In this document: positions 52,570-62,666 of the stretch, piece by piece | Layout of the letters: each line of letters begins with the position of its first letter | How positions within the stretch are numbered: position 1 is the first letter of the stretch | Assembly: GCF_900100885.1 (NCBI RefSeq) | Contig: NZ_LT629692.1 | Span: forward strand, 2,480,001 to 2,544,000 | DNA length: 64,000 nt | Source of the DNA: Microbacterium pygmaeum | Lineage (GTDB): Bacteria > Actinomycetota > Actinomycetes > Actinomycetales > Microbacteriaceae | Direction of reading: 5' to 3' | Translations under genes and position numbers: made by a program | Notes under the pieces: generated by a model | Told to the model about the DNA's origin: nothing | The model's input: only the letters and a program-made list of their open reading frames with translations | Databases searched by the model: none

Positions 52570-52630
52570 GCGCGCAAGCCTACGGCCGAGCGCCGACAGT
52601 CGCACGCGAGCGGATGCCGCAGCCGACCGA

Positions 52631-53668
52631 TCAGGTCTCGATCACGCCGACTTCTTCGAGCCGGTCGACCAGACCGGCGCCGTCGGGGCCGGTGACCCAG
52701 GGCACCGTGGCCGCGGAGTGGTCGTCGACGGCGGTGCGGCCGCCGGCCAGCACCGCCTCAGCGGGGGACAGGCGGCGGATGGCGACGGCCGAGACGTTCC
52801 CGGGGTACTCGCCGGTGAACGTGGTGTAGATCTCGTCGTCGTGCTGACCGTCGTCGCCGATGAGGAGCCACTTCACGCCGGGGAATTCCACTGCGAGGCG
52901 GCGGAGGTTCGTGAGCTTGTGGTTCATGCCGCTGCGGAACCAGCGGTCGTGCGTCGGCCCCCAATCGGTCAGCAGCACGGACCCGGGCGGGAAGAGATGG
53001 CGGCGCAGGAAGCGGATGAGCGTCGGGGCGACGTTCCACGCTCCGGTGGAGAGGTAGATCACGGGGGTGCCGGGTCGGTCACGGACGAGGCGTTCCATGA
53101 GCACGGCCATCCCCGGGACGGGCTGGCGGGCATGCTCGTTCACGACGAACGAGTTCCACGCGGCGAGCAGCGGTCGCGGCAGGGCGGTGACCATGACGGT
53201 GTCATCGACGTCCGAGACGACACCCGTGCGGACGTCGGGGCCGACGATGAACACACGCGTCTCCGCGGGCTCGCCGTTCTCGACGGTCATCGTCAGCGTC
53301 TGCCATCCGGGCTCCAGCGCGGCGGGGACGACGGTGTCGATCACCCCGCCACGATCGGCGACGACCTCGTGGACGACCCCGGCGATCTGAATGCGGACCT
53401 GGGCGTAGCCGACGGGCACCGCAAGGAAGCTGCGCCAGCCGCGGACCTTCTCGAACTCGCCGGATGAGGTCGTCCGAACCGGCGGCACGATGAGCACCCG
53501 ACCGAGGACGCGCACCCAGTCGACACCGCCGTAGCCCGGGAACGGCGTGACTGCGGGCCGGAGCCCGCGCGCGCGAGCACGACGTTCGCGCCAAGAGTGG
53601 AAACGGTACTCGAGCCGGGCGAACCAGAGCACTTTCGGGCGATCGGGGTCGCCGGCATTCTCGGGCAT
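52631..53668 (-). CDS. App1-family phosphatidate phosphatase-like protein
   Basis: A 345-residue protein of the DUF2183/App1 family. A lead region of about 165 residues (beta-rich) is followed by a HAD-like phosphatase core: SDVDDTVMVT near 180 with the nucleophile Asp, STGAWN near 228, and GDDGQHDDEIY near 286. App1 in yeast dephosphorylates phosphatidic acid; in bacteria the substrate is unproven. Four bases separate it from the DedA gene upstream, so both are probably on one transcript and both act on or near membrane lipids. Confidence 0.85.
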   Translation of the reverse strand: MPENAGDPDRPKVLWFARLEYRFHSWRERRARARGLRPAVTPFPGYGGVDWVRVLGRVLIVPPVRTTSSGEFEKVRGWRSFLAVPVGYAQVRIQIAGVVHEVVADRGGVIDTVVPAALEPGWQTLTMTVENGEPAETRVFIVGPDVRTGVVSDVDDTVMVTALPRPLLAAWNSFVVNEHARQPVPGMAVLMERLVRDRPGTPVIYLSTGAWNVAPTLIRFLRRHLFPPGSVLLTDWGPTHDRWFRSGMNHKLTNLRRLAVEFPGVKWLLIGDDGQHDDEIYTTFTGEYPGNVSAVAIRRLSPAEAVLAGGRTAVDDHSAATVPWVTGPDGAGLVDRLEEVGVIET

Positions 53669-53672
53669 CCTC

Positions 53673-54356
53673 TCAGTCTTTCACGTCTGCCCCGGCAGGA
53701 TCCGCGGGCAGGTGGTCATCGTCGTCCAGATGCTTGCGCTCGACACGCTCGATGATCTTCTTCGTGACGAAGACCAGGACGAGGAAGACCACGATGATCG
53801 CCACGAAGATGTACCCCGCGAAGTGCAGGCTGTCCGCCAGCTCGCGGTAGGTTCCCGCGGCCGCGGCGGCGACGCTCACGTAGAGCCCAGCCCAGACGAC
53901 GCACGCCGGCAGGGTCCATGCCAGGAATCGGCGATAGGAGTAGCCGCTCATGCCGACGGTCAGCGGCACGAGCGAATGCAGGACGGGCAGGAATCTCGAT
54001 ACGAAGATCGCCGGCCCGCCCCGCCGGCGCAGATACCGCTCCGAGCGCATCCAATTCTCCTCGCCGATGCGGCGTCCGAGACGGGAGTGGCGGATCTTCG
54101 GCCCCAGGTAGCGGCCGAGCCAGAATCCGATGCTCTCGCCCACCAGAGCGCCGACGACGACCGCAGTGCCCAGGATGACGCCCTCCCAGACGGAGTCGAC
54201 GGCCGTGCCGGCGATGATCACGACGGTGTCCCCTGGGACCACCAGACCCACCAGGACGCTCGTCTCGAGCAGGATCGCGACGCCGGCCAGGATCGTGCGC
54301 AGCACGGGGTCGACGCCCTGCACGGCGTCGAGGATCCACGTGAGCAACTCGTTCAC
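53673..54356 (-). CDS. DedA-family membrane protein
   Basis: A 227-residue membrane protein with the DedA core: two inward-going hairpins and helices; GDTVVIIAG near 43, GALVGESIGFWLGRYLGPKI near 70, FVSRFLPVLHSLVPLTVGMSGYSYRRFLAW near 118. DedA proteins move polyprenyl or phospholipid carriers and affect envelope charge. It leads the App1/SRAP/tautomerase series and is divergent from pabB. C-terminal tail is charged (VERKHLDDDDHL). Confidence 0.9.
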   Translation of the reverse strand: MNELLTWILDAVQGVDPVLRTILAGVAILLETSVLVGLVVPGDTVVIIAGTAVDSVWEGVILGTAVVVGALVGESIGFWLGRYLGPKIRHSRLGRRIGEENWMRSERYLRRRGGPAIFVSRFLPVLHSLVPLTVGMSGYSYRRFLAWTLPACVVWAGLYVSVAAAAAGTYRELADSLHFAGYIFVAIIVVFLVLVFVTKKIIERVERKHLDDDDHLPADPAGADVKD

Positions 54357-54397
54357 AGCACGAGCCTAGATCCGCCTCGCCGCCCTAGCCTGTGACC

Positions 54398-55723
54398 ATG
54401 CCCCTTATCGCCGAGCCGGTGGAGCGCTGGCTCGATCCGGCATCCGTCTTCGCCGCGCTCGCGGCCGATCATGCGGACGTGTTCTGGTTGGATGCCGGTC
54501 CCGACGCGGCGGCCGGCTGGAGCTGGGTCGGGGTCGGCACCGTCGAGGTTTCCGCCGGCGTCCGCGGTGTCCGCACGGGCGCAGCCGCCGCCGACGACGA
54601 TCGAGGGTGGGAGGCTGGCCCGTTCCGCGGCGGCTGGGTGGGCTGGAGCGGATACGAGGTCGGCGCTGCGCGGGCGGGGGCGCCGACCGCTGAGACCGAG
54701 GACGAGCCCGCGCTCGAGCGGTGGCTGCGCGTCGAGGAGTTCGCCGCGTTCGATCACGCCGCGCGCCGGGTCTGGATCATCGCACCTGCCACCCGCCATC
54801 GGGCGTTCACCGCCTCGATCGTCACCGGGGCCGAGTCGGCGCCCTTCCGCGACCCGGATCCGATCGATCCGCCGCCGGTCCACCTCGAGGTCACCGCACG
54901 ACACTCGGCCGAGGAATACGCCGCGCTCATCGAACGCTGTCGCGAGGCGATCCGCGACGGCGACGCGTACCAGCTGTGCCTGACGACGCGCTTCGGGACC
55001 GGAGCATCCATCGATCCGCTCCGCGCGCACGAGCGACTTCGCGCGACCACTCCCGCACATCACGGCGGCCTTCTCCGCACGGGCGATCTCGCGCTCATCA
55101 GTGCCAGCCCCGAGCAGTTCCTCACCGTCACGGGCGGGACGGTGCGCACGAAACCCATCAAGGGGACCCGCCCGCGCGGCGAGGATCCGGCTGCCGATGC
55201 CGAGCAGGCCGCGCAACTGCTGGGGAGCGAGAAGGAGCGCGCCGAGAACGTCATGATCGTCGACCTGATGCGCAACGACCTCTCCCGCGTCTGCGAGCCG
55301 GGCTCGGTCGGGGTCGACCGCCTGCTCGAGATCGAGTCCTATCCCGCCGTGCACCAGCTGGTCAGCACCGTGTCGGGTCTGCTCCGTCCGGGCACGACGG
55401 TGGGCGATCTGCTGGATGTGACCTTCCCCGCCGGGAGCATGACCGGTGCGCCCAAGCTCTCCGCGATGACGATCCTGCACGATCTGGAGCGCGGACCACG
55501 GGGGATCTTCGCCGGATGCTTCGGCTGGGTGGGCAGCAACGGCGATCTGGACCTCGCGATGGTGATCCGCTCGATCGTCACGCATCCGGGCGGAACCTAC
55601 GTCGGCGCCGGCGGCGGCATCACCTGGAGATCGGATGCCGCGGCCGAAGTCGCGGAGGTGGCGATCAAGGCGCAGGGGCCGCTCGCGGCGATCGGCGCGA
55701 CACTCCCGCCGGACTGGCGGTGA
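54398..55723 (+). CDS. pabB: Aminodeoxychorismate synthase component I
   Basis: A 441-residue chorismate-binding enzyme. The C-terminal core has IKGTRPRGEDPAADA near 254, ENVMIVDLMRNDLSRVC near 286 and GSMTGAPK near 349. The N-terminal part is shorter than in TrpE and lacks the clear tryptophan loop, which points to PabB (folate pathway) rather than anthranilate synthase. It makes aminodeoxychorismate with a glutaminase partner that is not in the window. Start ATG 54398; GTG 54392 is in frame two codons before. Confidence 0.85.
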   Translation: MPLIAEPVERWLDPASVFAALAADHADVFWLDAGPDAAAGWSWVGVGTVEVSAGVRGVRTGAAAADDDRGWEAGPFRGGWVGWSGYEVGAARAGAPTAETEDEPALERWLRVEEFAAFDHAARRVWIIAPATRHRAFTASIVTGAESAPFRDPDPIDPPPVHLEVTARHSAEEYAALIERCREAIRDGDAYQLCLTTRFGTGASIDPLRAHERLRATTPAHHGGLLRTGDLALISASPEQFLTVTGGTVRTKPIKGTRPRGEDPAADAEQAAQLLGSEKERAENVMIVDLMRNDLSRVCEPGSVGVDRLLEIESYPAVHQLVSTVSGLLRPGTTVGDLLDVTFPAGSMTGAPKLSAMTILHDLERGPRGIFAGCFGWVGSNGDLDLAMVIRSIVTHPGGTYVGAGGGITWRSDAAAEVAEVAIKAQGPLAAIGATLPPDWR

Positions 55724-55762
55724 CCGCGAGCGCACGCCCGGCTGACGCCGACGCCGGTCGGG

Positions 55763-55800
55763 TAACCTGGAGGGCGCGTTCTGCGCGCCCGAACCCCAGG
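55763..55800 (+). promoter_or_regulatory. leuS: leuS promoter -10 and leader hairpin
   Basis: TAACCT at about 55763 as -10 box, then CCTGG and a GGGCGCG-TTCTG-CGCGCCC stem (55772-55790) closed further by CCAGG (55796-55800), all before the GTG start at 55815. A leader structure of this size may affect expression; no T-box features seen. Confidence 0.4.
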
Positions 55801-55814
55801 ATTGGTACCCCCTC

Positions 55815-58403
55815 GTGAGTCAGACATCTCCGCCCGAAACCGCAGCGCCCGGCGACGGCGGCTACGACGCGTATGCGATCCAGCAGAAGTGGCAGGCACG
55901 CTGGGCGGAGTCGGATCCCTTCCGCGCGGGGGGCGATGAGGACAAGCGACCGCGCAAGTACGTGCTCGGCATGTTCCCGTATCCCTCCGGGGACCTCCAC
56001 ATGGGTCACGCGGAGAACTACGCGTACGTCGATGTCGTCGCCCGCTTCTGGCGGCACCGCGGATACAACGTCCTCAACCCGATCGGGTGGGACTCGTTCG
56101 GTCTGCCGGCGGAGAACGCCGCGATCCAGCGCGGGGCGGATCCCCGCGAGTGGACCTACGCGAACATCGACCAGCACAAGCGCAGCTTCCGCGAGTACGG
56201 GTCCTCGTACGACTGGTCGCGCATCCTGCACACGAGCGATCCCGAGTACTACCGCTGGAACCAGTGGCTGTTCCAGCTGCTGTACGAACGCGGCCTCGCC
56301 TACCGCAAGGAGAGCCCGGTCAACTGGTGCCCGAACGATCTGACCGTCCTCGCCAACGAGCAGGTCGTCGACGGGCACTGCGAGCGGTGCGGAGCCGAGG
56401 TCGTCAAGAAGAAGCTCACGCAGTGGTACTTCAAGATCACCGACTACGCCGACCGGCTGCTCGATGACCTGAACCAGCTCGAGGGCTTCTGGCCGTCGAA
56501 GGTCATCCGCATGCAGCGCAACTGGATCGGCCGCTCCGTCGGCGCCGACATCGACTTCGAGATCGAGGGACGCGAGGGCACCGTGACGGTGTTCTCCACG
56601 CGCCCCGACACCCTCCATGGCGCGACCTTCTTCGTGGTCGCCCCCGACAGCGACCTGGCTGCCGAACTGGCGGCGGGCTCGACACCCGACGTGCGCATGC
56701 GATTCCAGGACTACCTGGAGAGGGTCCAGCGCGAGACCGACATCGAGCGGCAGACCACGGACCGGCCCAAGACCGGCGTGTTCCTGGAGCGCTACGCGAT
56801 CAATCCCATCAACGGGGAGCGACTGCCGATCTGGGCGGCCGACTACGTGCTGGCCGACTACGGGCACGGCGCGGTCATGGCCGTTCCCGCCCACGACCAG
56901 CGCGACCTCGATTTCGCCCGCGCCTTCGATCTTCCCGTCAAGATCGTCGTCGACACCACTGCGCCGGTCACCGGCGCCATCCCCATCATCGAACTCGACG
57001 AGCACGGCGTGCCGATCGACCCCGGCACCGACGATTCCTCGGTGAACGAGCTCGACCCGGCCGCCACCGGCATCGCCCTCACCGGCGAGGGCCGGATGAT
57101 CAACTCCGGCGCTCTGGACGGGCTGTCCAAGCGCAATGCGATCACGCGCATGGTCGAGCAGCTCGAGGCGCTGGGTGCGGGCCGGGCGACGAAGTCGTAT
57201 CGGCTGCGCGACTGGCTGATCTCCCGCCAGCGCTTCTGGGGAACGCCGATCCCCGTGATCCACACCGAGGACGGCCGGACCGTCCTGGTGCCGGAGGACC
57301 AGCTGCCGTTGACGCTGCCTGATGCGCAGGGGCTGGACCTCGCGCCCAAGGGCACCTCGCCCCTCGGCGGGGCGACCGAGTGGATGCAGACGGTCGACCC
57401 CGAGACGGGTGAGCCGGCGCTTCGCGACCCCGACACGATGGACACGTTCGTGGACAGTTCGTGGTACTTCCTCCGCTTCCTCGCTCCGGGCGACCCCACC
57501 CAGGCGTTCTCCGGTCGAGAAGCCGGCAAGTGGGCGCCGGTGGACTCCTACATCGGCGGGGTCGAGCATGCGATCCTCCACCTCCTGTACGCACGGTTCA
57601 TCACGAAGGTCCTCTTCGACGCGGGACTGATCGATTTCACCGAGCCCTTCTCGAGCCTGATCAACCAGGGCATGGTCCTGCTCGGCGGATCCAAGATGTC
57701 CAAGAGCAAGGGCAACCTGGTGGAGTTCTCCGCCAGCATGCTGGACCCCGGCGCGGACGCGGTGCGCACCGGCATGGTCTTCGCCGGCCCCGTCGAGGAC
57801 GACATCAACTGGGAGGATGTGTCCACCACCGGCGCCCAGAAGTTCCTCGCCCGCGCGTGGCGCGTCGCGAAGGACGTGGACAGCTCGCCGGACGTCGTCT
57901 GGGCCGAGGGCGATCCGGCGCTGCGCCGTGTGACGCACCGGCTGCTGGCCGATGCCCCCGGACTCGTGGAGCAGACCAAGTTCAACGTCGTGGTGGCGCG
58001 GCTCATGGAGCTGGTCAACGCGACGCGCAAGAGCATCGACTCCGGCGCCGGACGCAGCGACCCGGCGGTGCGCGAGGCCGCTGAGGCGACGGCGATGATC
58101 CTGGATCTGTTCGCGCCGCACACCGCCGAGGAGATGTGGGAGGTGCTCGGCTACGACGGATTCGTGGGTCTGGTCCCATGGCGTCAGCCCGACCCGACGC
58201 TGCTGATCGAGGACACCGTCACGACCGTGGTGCAGATCGACGGGAAGGTGCGGGCGACCCTCGAGGTGTCCGCGCGGATCGACTCGGCCGAGCTCGAGGC
58301 TCTGGCCCGCGCCGACGTGCGTGTGCAACGGGCTCTCGGCGACCGGGCCGTCACGCGCGTGGTCGTACGGCCTCCGAAGGTCGTCAGCTTCAGCACGCAC
58401 TGA
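55815..58403 (+). CDS. leuS: Leucyl-tRNA synthetase
   Basis: An 862-residue class I synthetase that charges tRNA-Leu. HIGH-like motif HMGH in YPSGDLHMGHAENY near residue 61, editing domain in the middle (TTDRPKTGVF, GHGAVMAVPAHDQRD near 355), and KMSKSK in LLGGSKMSKSKGNLVEF near 628. The anticodon and C-terminal domains end near 862, the normal length. GTG start. The very long reverse frame over it is a codon-bias shadow. Confidence 0.97.
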   Translation: MSQTSPPETAAPGDGGYDAYAIQQKWQARWAESDPFRAGGDEDKRPRKYVLGMFPYPSGDLHMGHAENYAYVDVVARFWRHRGYNVLNPIGWDSFGLPAENAAIQRGADPREWTYANIDQHKRSFREYGSSYDWSRILHTSDPEYYRWNQWLFQLLYERGLAYRKESPVNWCPNDLTVLANEQVVDGHCERCGAEVVKKKLTQWYFKITDYADRLLDDLNQLEGFWPSKVIRMQRNWIGRSVGADIDFEIEGREGTVTVFSTRPDTLHGATFFVVAPDSDLAAELAAGSTPDVRMRFQDYLERVQRETDIERQTTDRPKTGVFLERYAINPINGERLPIWAADYVLADYGHGAVMAVPAHDQRDLDFARAFDLPVKIVVDTTAPVTGAIPIIELDEHGVPIDPGTDDSSVNELDPAATGIALTGEGRMINSGALDGLSKRNAITRMVEQLEALGAGRATKSYRLRDWLISRQRFWGTPIPVIHTEDGRTVLVPEDQLPLTLPDAQGLDLAPKGTSPLGGATEWMQTVDPETGEPALRDPDTMDTFVDSSWYFLRFLAPGDPTQAFSGREAGKWAPVDSYIGGVEHAILHLLYARFITKVLFDAGLIDFTEPFSSLINQGMVLLGGSKMSKSKGNLVEFSASMLDPGADAVRTGMVFAGPVEDDINWEDVSTTGAQKFLARAWRVAKDVDSSPDVVWAEGDPALRRVTHRLLADAPGLVEQTKFNVVVARLMELVNATRKSIDSGAGRSDPAVREAAEATAMILDLFAPHTAEEMWEVLGYDGFVGLVPWRQPDPTLLIEDTVTTVVQIDGKVRATLEVSARIDSAELEALARADVRVQRALGDRAVTRVVVRPPKVVSFSTH

Positions 58404-58506
58404 TCGCCCCCATGGGGCCTCCTCCCCAGGCCACCGGGCCACGAGCGCGTCCACGCCTTCCCACGGCAGCGCTCGCGCCGCGCGCGGTGACGCTTAGCGT
58501 CGGCGT

Positions 58507-59157
58507 GTGACTGCGCGTGCCGGAGGAGCAAGCGACGGATCTGTCGCGGAGGCGAGCCCCCGCGCTCGGATCGGCCTGGGCGCTGCGATCGTGGTTGCGA
58601 TCCTGGCGCTCACCGTCACCGTGGGCATCGGCATCCTCCGCGGGACAGCCGCTCCGATGGAGACGGTGACGACTTCGCACTCATCCGATTCCACTGTGGA
58701 CGATGCCGACGGTGGAGGCCGCGACGCGACACGGACCGGCCTGTACGTCCATGTGTCGGGTGCGGTGACCGGCCCCGGGCTGTACCTGCTGCACGAGGGT
58801 GATCGGGTCGTCGACGCCGTCGCCGCGGCGGGCGGCTTCGCGCCGGGAGCGGATGAGCAGGCGGTGAATCTCGCCCGGATCCTCAGCGACGGGGAGCAGC
58901 TGGTCGTCCCGCTGATCGGTCAGGAGCCGGTGGGAGGGCCGGCCGCCGCCCCGGCCGCGGGCGACGGCCGCGTGAATCTGAACACGGCAGACGCCGGCGC
59001 GCTCGATACGCTGCCCCGCATCGGTCCCGCGCTCGCGCAGCGCATCATCGACTGGCGCGAGGCCAACGGCCGTTTCACCAGCGTCGAAGACCTCCTGGCT
59101 GTTCCGGGTATCGGCGACAAGATGCTCGAATCGCTCCGCGACCTCGTCAGCATCTGA
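58507..59157 (+). CDS. comEA: ComEA-family DNA-binding protein
   Basis: A 216-residue membrane-anchored protein. One helix (about 21-42), a SLBB/soluble-ligand domain (about 78-138; VHVSGAVTGPGLY...GDRVVDAVAAAGG) and two helix-hairpin-helix units at the end (VNLNTADAGALDTLPRIGPALAQRIIDWR; LLAVPGIGDKMLE). It binds double-stranded DNA outside the cell and hands it to ComEC. GTG start; comEC follows after 6 bp. Confidence 0.93.
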   Translation: MTARAGGASDGSVAEASPRARIGLGAAIVVAILALTVTVGIGILRGTAAPMETVTTSHSSDSTVDDADGGGRDATRTGLYVHVSGAVTGPGLYLLHEGDRVVDAVAAAGGFAPGADEQAVNLARILSDGEQLVVPLIGQEPVGGPAAAPAAGDGRVNLNTADAGALDTLPRIGPALAQRIIDWREANGRFTSVEDLLAVPGIGDKMLESLRDLVSI

Positions 59158-59163
59158 GCAGCG

Positions 59164-61572
59164 ATGTCAGCTCCGCGCCACCTCCGACTGCGGCTGATCC
59201 CGGTCGCCGGCGCGTGCTGGGCGGTGGCGCTTCCCGTGACCTCGGCTCCGGTCCTCGCGGTCCCGATCGCCGCCACGCTGTGGACCGCCGGGCTGGTGGC
59301 GATCGTGGCGTCCGCGTTCGGCGCATACAGGCGCCGCCGCCGGCGAAGGTCGACGTGGCGGGTCGTGCTGATCCTCGGCCTGCTGGCGGCCGCGGCGTCC
59401 GCCTCGCACGTCGCGCTGGCCGAGCCCGGCCGCACCGAGGCCGCATCGCTCGCGCTCGAGGGCGGTCGCGCGGTCACCGTCACGGCGATCGTGACCGGCA
59501 AGGTCGAGCGGCGGATGAGCGGCGACTACGCGTTCGACGCCCTTGCGACCCGCATCGCGACGGGCACCGTCGGCGAGGACGTCCGCCTCGAGACCGTCGT
59601 CCGCGTTCAGCGCGAGGACGTCGATCACTGGGATCGGCTGGAGGTGGGAGCGGTCGTGACAGCCGACGGCACCGCACGTGCAGCGCCCGCCGGGAATCGA
59701 GCCGTGCTGTCCGTATCGGCCGCTCGCGGCCTGCAGGTCCAGGAACCCGCCTTCGGCGTCCTGGCTGTTGCAGGCGCGCTGCGGGATCGGCTGGTCGCCT
59801 CCACCGCCGGCCTGCCCTCGCCCGGAGCGGGACTCATCCCTGGACTCGCGGTCGGCGACACATCGGCGGTGACCGCGGAGCTCGACGCTTCGATGAAGAA
59901 CGCGTCGCTGTCGCATCTGACGGCGGTCTCCGGTGCGAACTGCGCGCTCGTGGTCGGCCTGGCATTCGCCGCAGCGGCCGTTCTGGGCGCCTCGCGTCGT
60001 CTGCGGGTGATGGTCGGGCTCGGGGCGCTCGCGGGGTTCGTCGTCCTCGTCACACCGGAGCCCAGTGTCGTGCGCGCCGCTGCGATGGCCGGCGTGGCGA
60101 TGCTCGGTGTGCTGCTCGGACGCACCGGGGTGGGCATGGCGATCCTGGCGCTCGCCGTGGCAGCACTCCTGGTCTTCGACCCCTGGCTGTCCGGCTCCCT
60201 CGGCTTCGCCCTGTCGACGGTCGCGACCGCATCGCTCCTGCTGCTCGCGCGCCCGCTTGCCGACGGGATGACCAGGCGCATGCCGCGCGCGCTCGCGGTG
60301 GCCCTGGCCGTGCCGATCGCCGCGCAACTGGCCTGCGGACCGCTCCTGATCCTGCTGACTCCGTCCGTGCCCGTGTACGGCGTCCTGGCCAACCTCCTGG
60401 CCGCACCTGCGGCGCCGCTCGCCACCGTTCTGGGATTGGCGGCGTGCCTGGCCGCACCGCTGCCGTGGCTGCAGTCCGGGTTGACGGCGATCGCGTGGCT
60501 GCCCGCCGCGTGGATCGCGGGGACCGCCGCGACCTTCAACGCACTGCCCGGCGCGCAGCTCGCTTGGCTGGAGGGACCCGCCGGCGCCATCGCGCTGGCC
60601 GGTCTCGGCGGCGCGGTCGGCATCCTGCTGGTGCTGCCGGCGGGCGGCCGCGGGCGGAAACGGATGCTGCGCCTCACCGCCGGCACGATCGTCGCCGTCG
60701 TCGTCGGTGGCGGTCTGGGCGGTGCGGCGCTCTCGTCGGTGGCCGGCCGCTGGACGCTGCCGCCGGAGTGGGCGATCCTGGCGTGCGATGTCGGCCAGGG
60801 CGACGCCGTGCTCCTGCGTTCCTCAGGGGCGGTCGCGCTGATCGACACCGGACCCGATCCCGCGGTGCTGTCCGCGTGTCTGGCGCGCGCCGGCATCGAG
60901 CGGATAGACCTGCTGGTGCTCACCCACTTCGATCTGGACCACGTCGGGGGAGCCGCCGCTGTCATCGGCCGCGCCGATGCGGTGCTGCACGGCCCAGCGC
61001 CCGACGACGCCGCCGGATCCCTCCTGCACGCGTTCACGACAGCCGGAGCCGAGGTGCGGGCAGCATCCAGCGGGTTGCGCGGCACCGTGGGCACCGCGCG
61101 CTGGCGGGTGGTGTGGCCGCCGCCCCGCAGCGGGGCCTTCCCCGCCGGGAACGATGCCAGTGTGATCGTCGAGGTCGGCGGAGGCGGCATCCCGTCATCA
61201 CTCTTCCTCGGCGACCTGTCCGCCTCACCCCAGCGCGCACTCGGTGCCGCCGCGATCCTCGAGCCGTCATACGACCTCGTCAAGGTCGCGCATCACGGCA
61301 GTGCGGATCAGGATCCACGGTTCTACCAGGACATCGATCCCTCGATCGCGCTGATCACCGTCGGCACCGACAACGACTACGGGCACCCTCGGGACGAAAC
61401 ACTCGCGCTGCTGTCGGCAGCGGGCGCCCGCATCGCACGGACGGACCGCGAGGGCATGATCGCGGTGTGGCGCGCCGCCGACGGCGTCGCCCTCTGGCGC
61501 GAACGGGAGAACGTCTCGACGGAGCAGTCCGAGCAGGGTGCTGCGGACGATCGGGTCGGAGGCGATCGATAG
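59164..61572 (+). CDS. comEC: ComEC/Rec2 DNA-uptake channel
   Basis: An 802-residue membrane protein. N-terminal helices and an OB-like outer loop, then the competence domain (HLTAVSGANCALV near 258 is its signature) with many helices to about 520, and a C-terminal metallo-beta-lactamase-like domain with DVGQGDAVLL near 541 and THFDLDHVGG near 588, then KVAHHGSADQ near 706. It carries single-stranded DNA across the membrane; the lactamase domain is thought to degrade the other strand. Followed by holA. Confidence 0.93.
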   Translation: MSAPRHLRLRLIPVAGACWAVALPVTSAPVLAVPIAATLWTAGLVAIVASAFGAYRRRRRRRSTWRVVLILGLLAAAASASHVALAEPGRTEAASLALEGGRAVTVTAIVTGKVERRMSGDYAFDALATRIATGTVGEDVRLETVVRVQREDVDHWDRLEVGAVVTADGTARAAPAGNRAVLSVSAARGLQVQEPAFGVLAVAGALRDRLVASTAGLPSPGAGLIPGLAVGDTSAVTAELDASMKNASLSHLTAVSGANCALVVGLAFAAAAVLGASRRLRVMVGLGALAGFVVLVTPEPSVVRAAAMAGVAMLGVLLGRTGVGMAILALAVAALLVFDPWLSGSLGFALSTVATASLLLLARPLADGMTRRMPRALAVALAVPIAAQLACGPLLILLTPSVPVYGVLANLLAAPAAPLATVLGLAACLAAPLPWLQSGLTAIAWLPAAWIAGTAATFNALPGAQLAWLEGPAGAIALAGLGGAVGILLVLPAGGRGRKRMLRLTAGTIVAVVVGGGLGGAALSSVAGRWTLPPEWAILACDVGQGDAVLLRSSGAVALIDTGPDPAVLSACLARAGIERIDLLVLTHFDLDHVGGAAAVIGRADAVLHGPAPDDAAGSLLHAFTTAGAEVRAASSGLRGTVGTARWRVVWPPPRSGAFPAGNDASVIVEVGGGGIPSSLFLGDLSASPQRALGAAAILEPSYDLVKVAHHGSADQDPRFYQDIDPSIALITVGTDNDYGHPRDETLALLSAAGARIARTDREGMIAVWRAADGVALWRERENVSTEQSEQGAADDRVGGDR

Positions 61573-61581
61573 GCTGACGGG

Positions 61582-62616
61582 ATGGCCACGACCGCGCGAC
61601 GCACGCCCGCCAAGACGCGCTCCGCGATTCCACAGCTGTCCTGGCGCGCGCCGCAGCCGGCGCCGATCGTGCTGATCTCGGGCCCGGAGGAAGTCTGCGC
61701 CGAGCGCGCGACCGCGGGCCTGCGCGAGTACTTGCGTGCCGAGGACCCCAGCCTCGAAGTCTCCGACGTCCGAGCCGACGACTATGCCGCCGGCACCCTC
61801 TTGGGCGTCACGGCGCCGTCATTGTTCGGCGAGCCGCGGCTCGTGCGGGTCAGTGGCGTCGAGAAGTGCTCCGACACGTTCCTGACCGAGGCGGTGTCCT
61901 ACCTCTCGCACCCGCAGGAGGGTGCCACCGTGGTGCTGCGCCATACCGGCGCGAGTGTGCGCGGCAAGAAGCTCCTCGACGCGATCCGCGCAGGGGAGGG
62001 CGGGGGAGTCGAGATCGCCTGCCCCGCCATCAAGCGCGATTCCGATCGCTTCGACTTCGCCGCGGGGGAGTTCTCCACCGCACGCAAGCGCATCGCACCG
62101 GCCGCGCTGCGCACGCTCGTCTCCGCCTTCGCCGACGATCTGACCGAACTCGCGGCGGCCTGCCAGCAGCTGATCTCCGACGTGCCCGGCGACATCGGCG
62201 AGCAGACGGTGGAGCGGTATTACGGCGGTCGGGTCGAGACCTCGGCGTTCACTGTGGCCGACACCGCGATCGCGGGGCGCTACGGCGATGCGCTGATCGC
62301 GCTGCGCCACGCGCTCTCCTCGGGTGCCGACCCGGTGCCGCTGGTGGCCGCAATCGCATCGAAGCTGCGCACCATGGCCCGGGTGGCCGGGCATCGGGAG
62401 TCCTCCGGCGCGCTCGCGGCCCGCCTCGGGCTCAAGGACTGGCAGGTCGACCGTGCGCGCCGAGATCTGGTCGGGTGGTCGGACGCGACGCTGGGGATGG
62501 CGATCCAGGCGGCTGCGCGAGCGGACGTCGATGTGAAGGGCGGTTCGCGCGACAGCGTGTTCGCGCTCGAGCGACTGATCACCGTGATCGCCACCAAAGC
62601 GCCGTTCGGCGGCTAG
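61582..62616 (+). CDS. holA: DNA polymerase III delta subunit
   Basis: A 344-residue clamp-loader subunit. APIVLISGPEEVCAERA near 27 is the family start, LFGEPRLVRVSGVEKC near 79 the clamp-binding region, and ALRTLVSAFADDLTELAAACQQLISD near 176 leads into the C-terminal helical collar. No complete Walker A, as expected for delta. The order comEA-comEC-holA is the usual one in actinobacteria. A bidirectional terminator separates it from rpsT. Confidence 0.93.
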   Translation: MATTARRTPAKTRSAIPQLSWRAPQPAPIVLISGPEEVCAERATAGLREYLRAEDPSLEVSDVRADDYAAGTLLGVTAPSLFGEPRLVRVSGVEKCSDTFLTEAVSYLSHPQEGATVVLRHTGASVRGKKLLDAIRAGEGGGVEIACPAIKRDSDRFDFAAGEFSTARKRIAPAALRTLVSAFADDLTELAAACQQLISDVPGDIGEQTVERYYGGRVETSAFTVADTAIAGRYGDALIALRHALSSGADPVPLVAAIASKLRTMARVAGHRESSGALAARLGLKDWQVDRARRDLVGWSDATLGMAIQAAARADVDVKGGSRDSVFALERLITVIATKAPFGG

Positions 62617-62625
62617 GAAACACGA

Positions 62626-62651
62626 AAGCCCGTCCCTTTCGGGACGGGCTT
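62626..62651. terminator. Bidirectional terminator between holA and rpsT
   Basis: AAGCCCGTCCC-TTTC-GGGACGGGCTT, a perfect 11-bp stem with a 4-base loop, with A-rich and T-containing edges on both sides. Placed between two convergent genes. Confidence 0.9.
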
Positions 62652-62666
62652 CCGAAGCGTCGGTGC

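Noticed and set aside
55665..58454. 929-codon reverse frame opposite leuS
   Set aside because: Codon-bias shadow of a certain gene; its protein is low-complexity Arg/Asp/Gly and has no domain.
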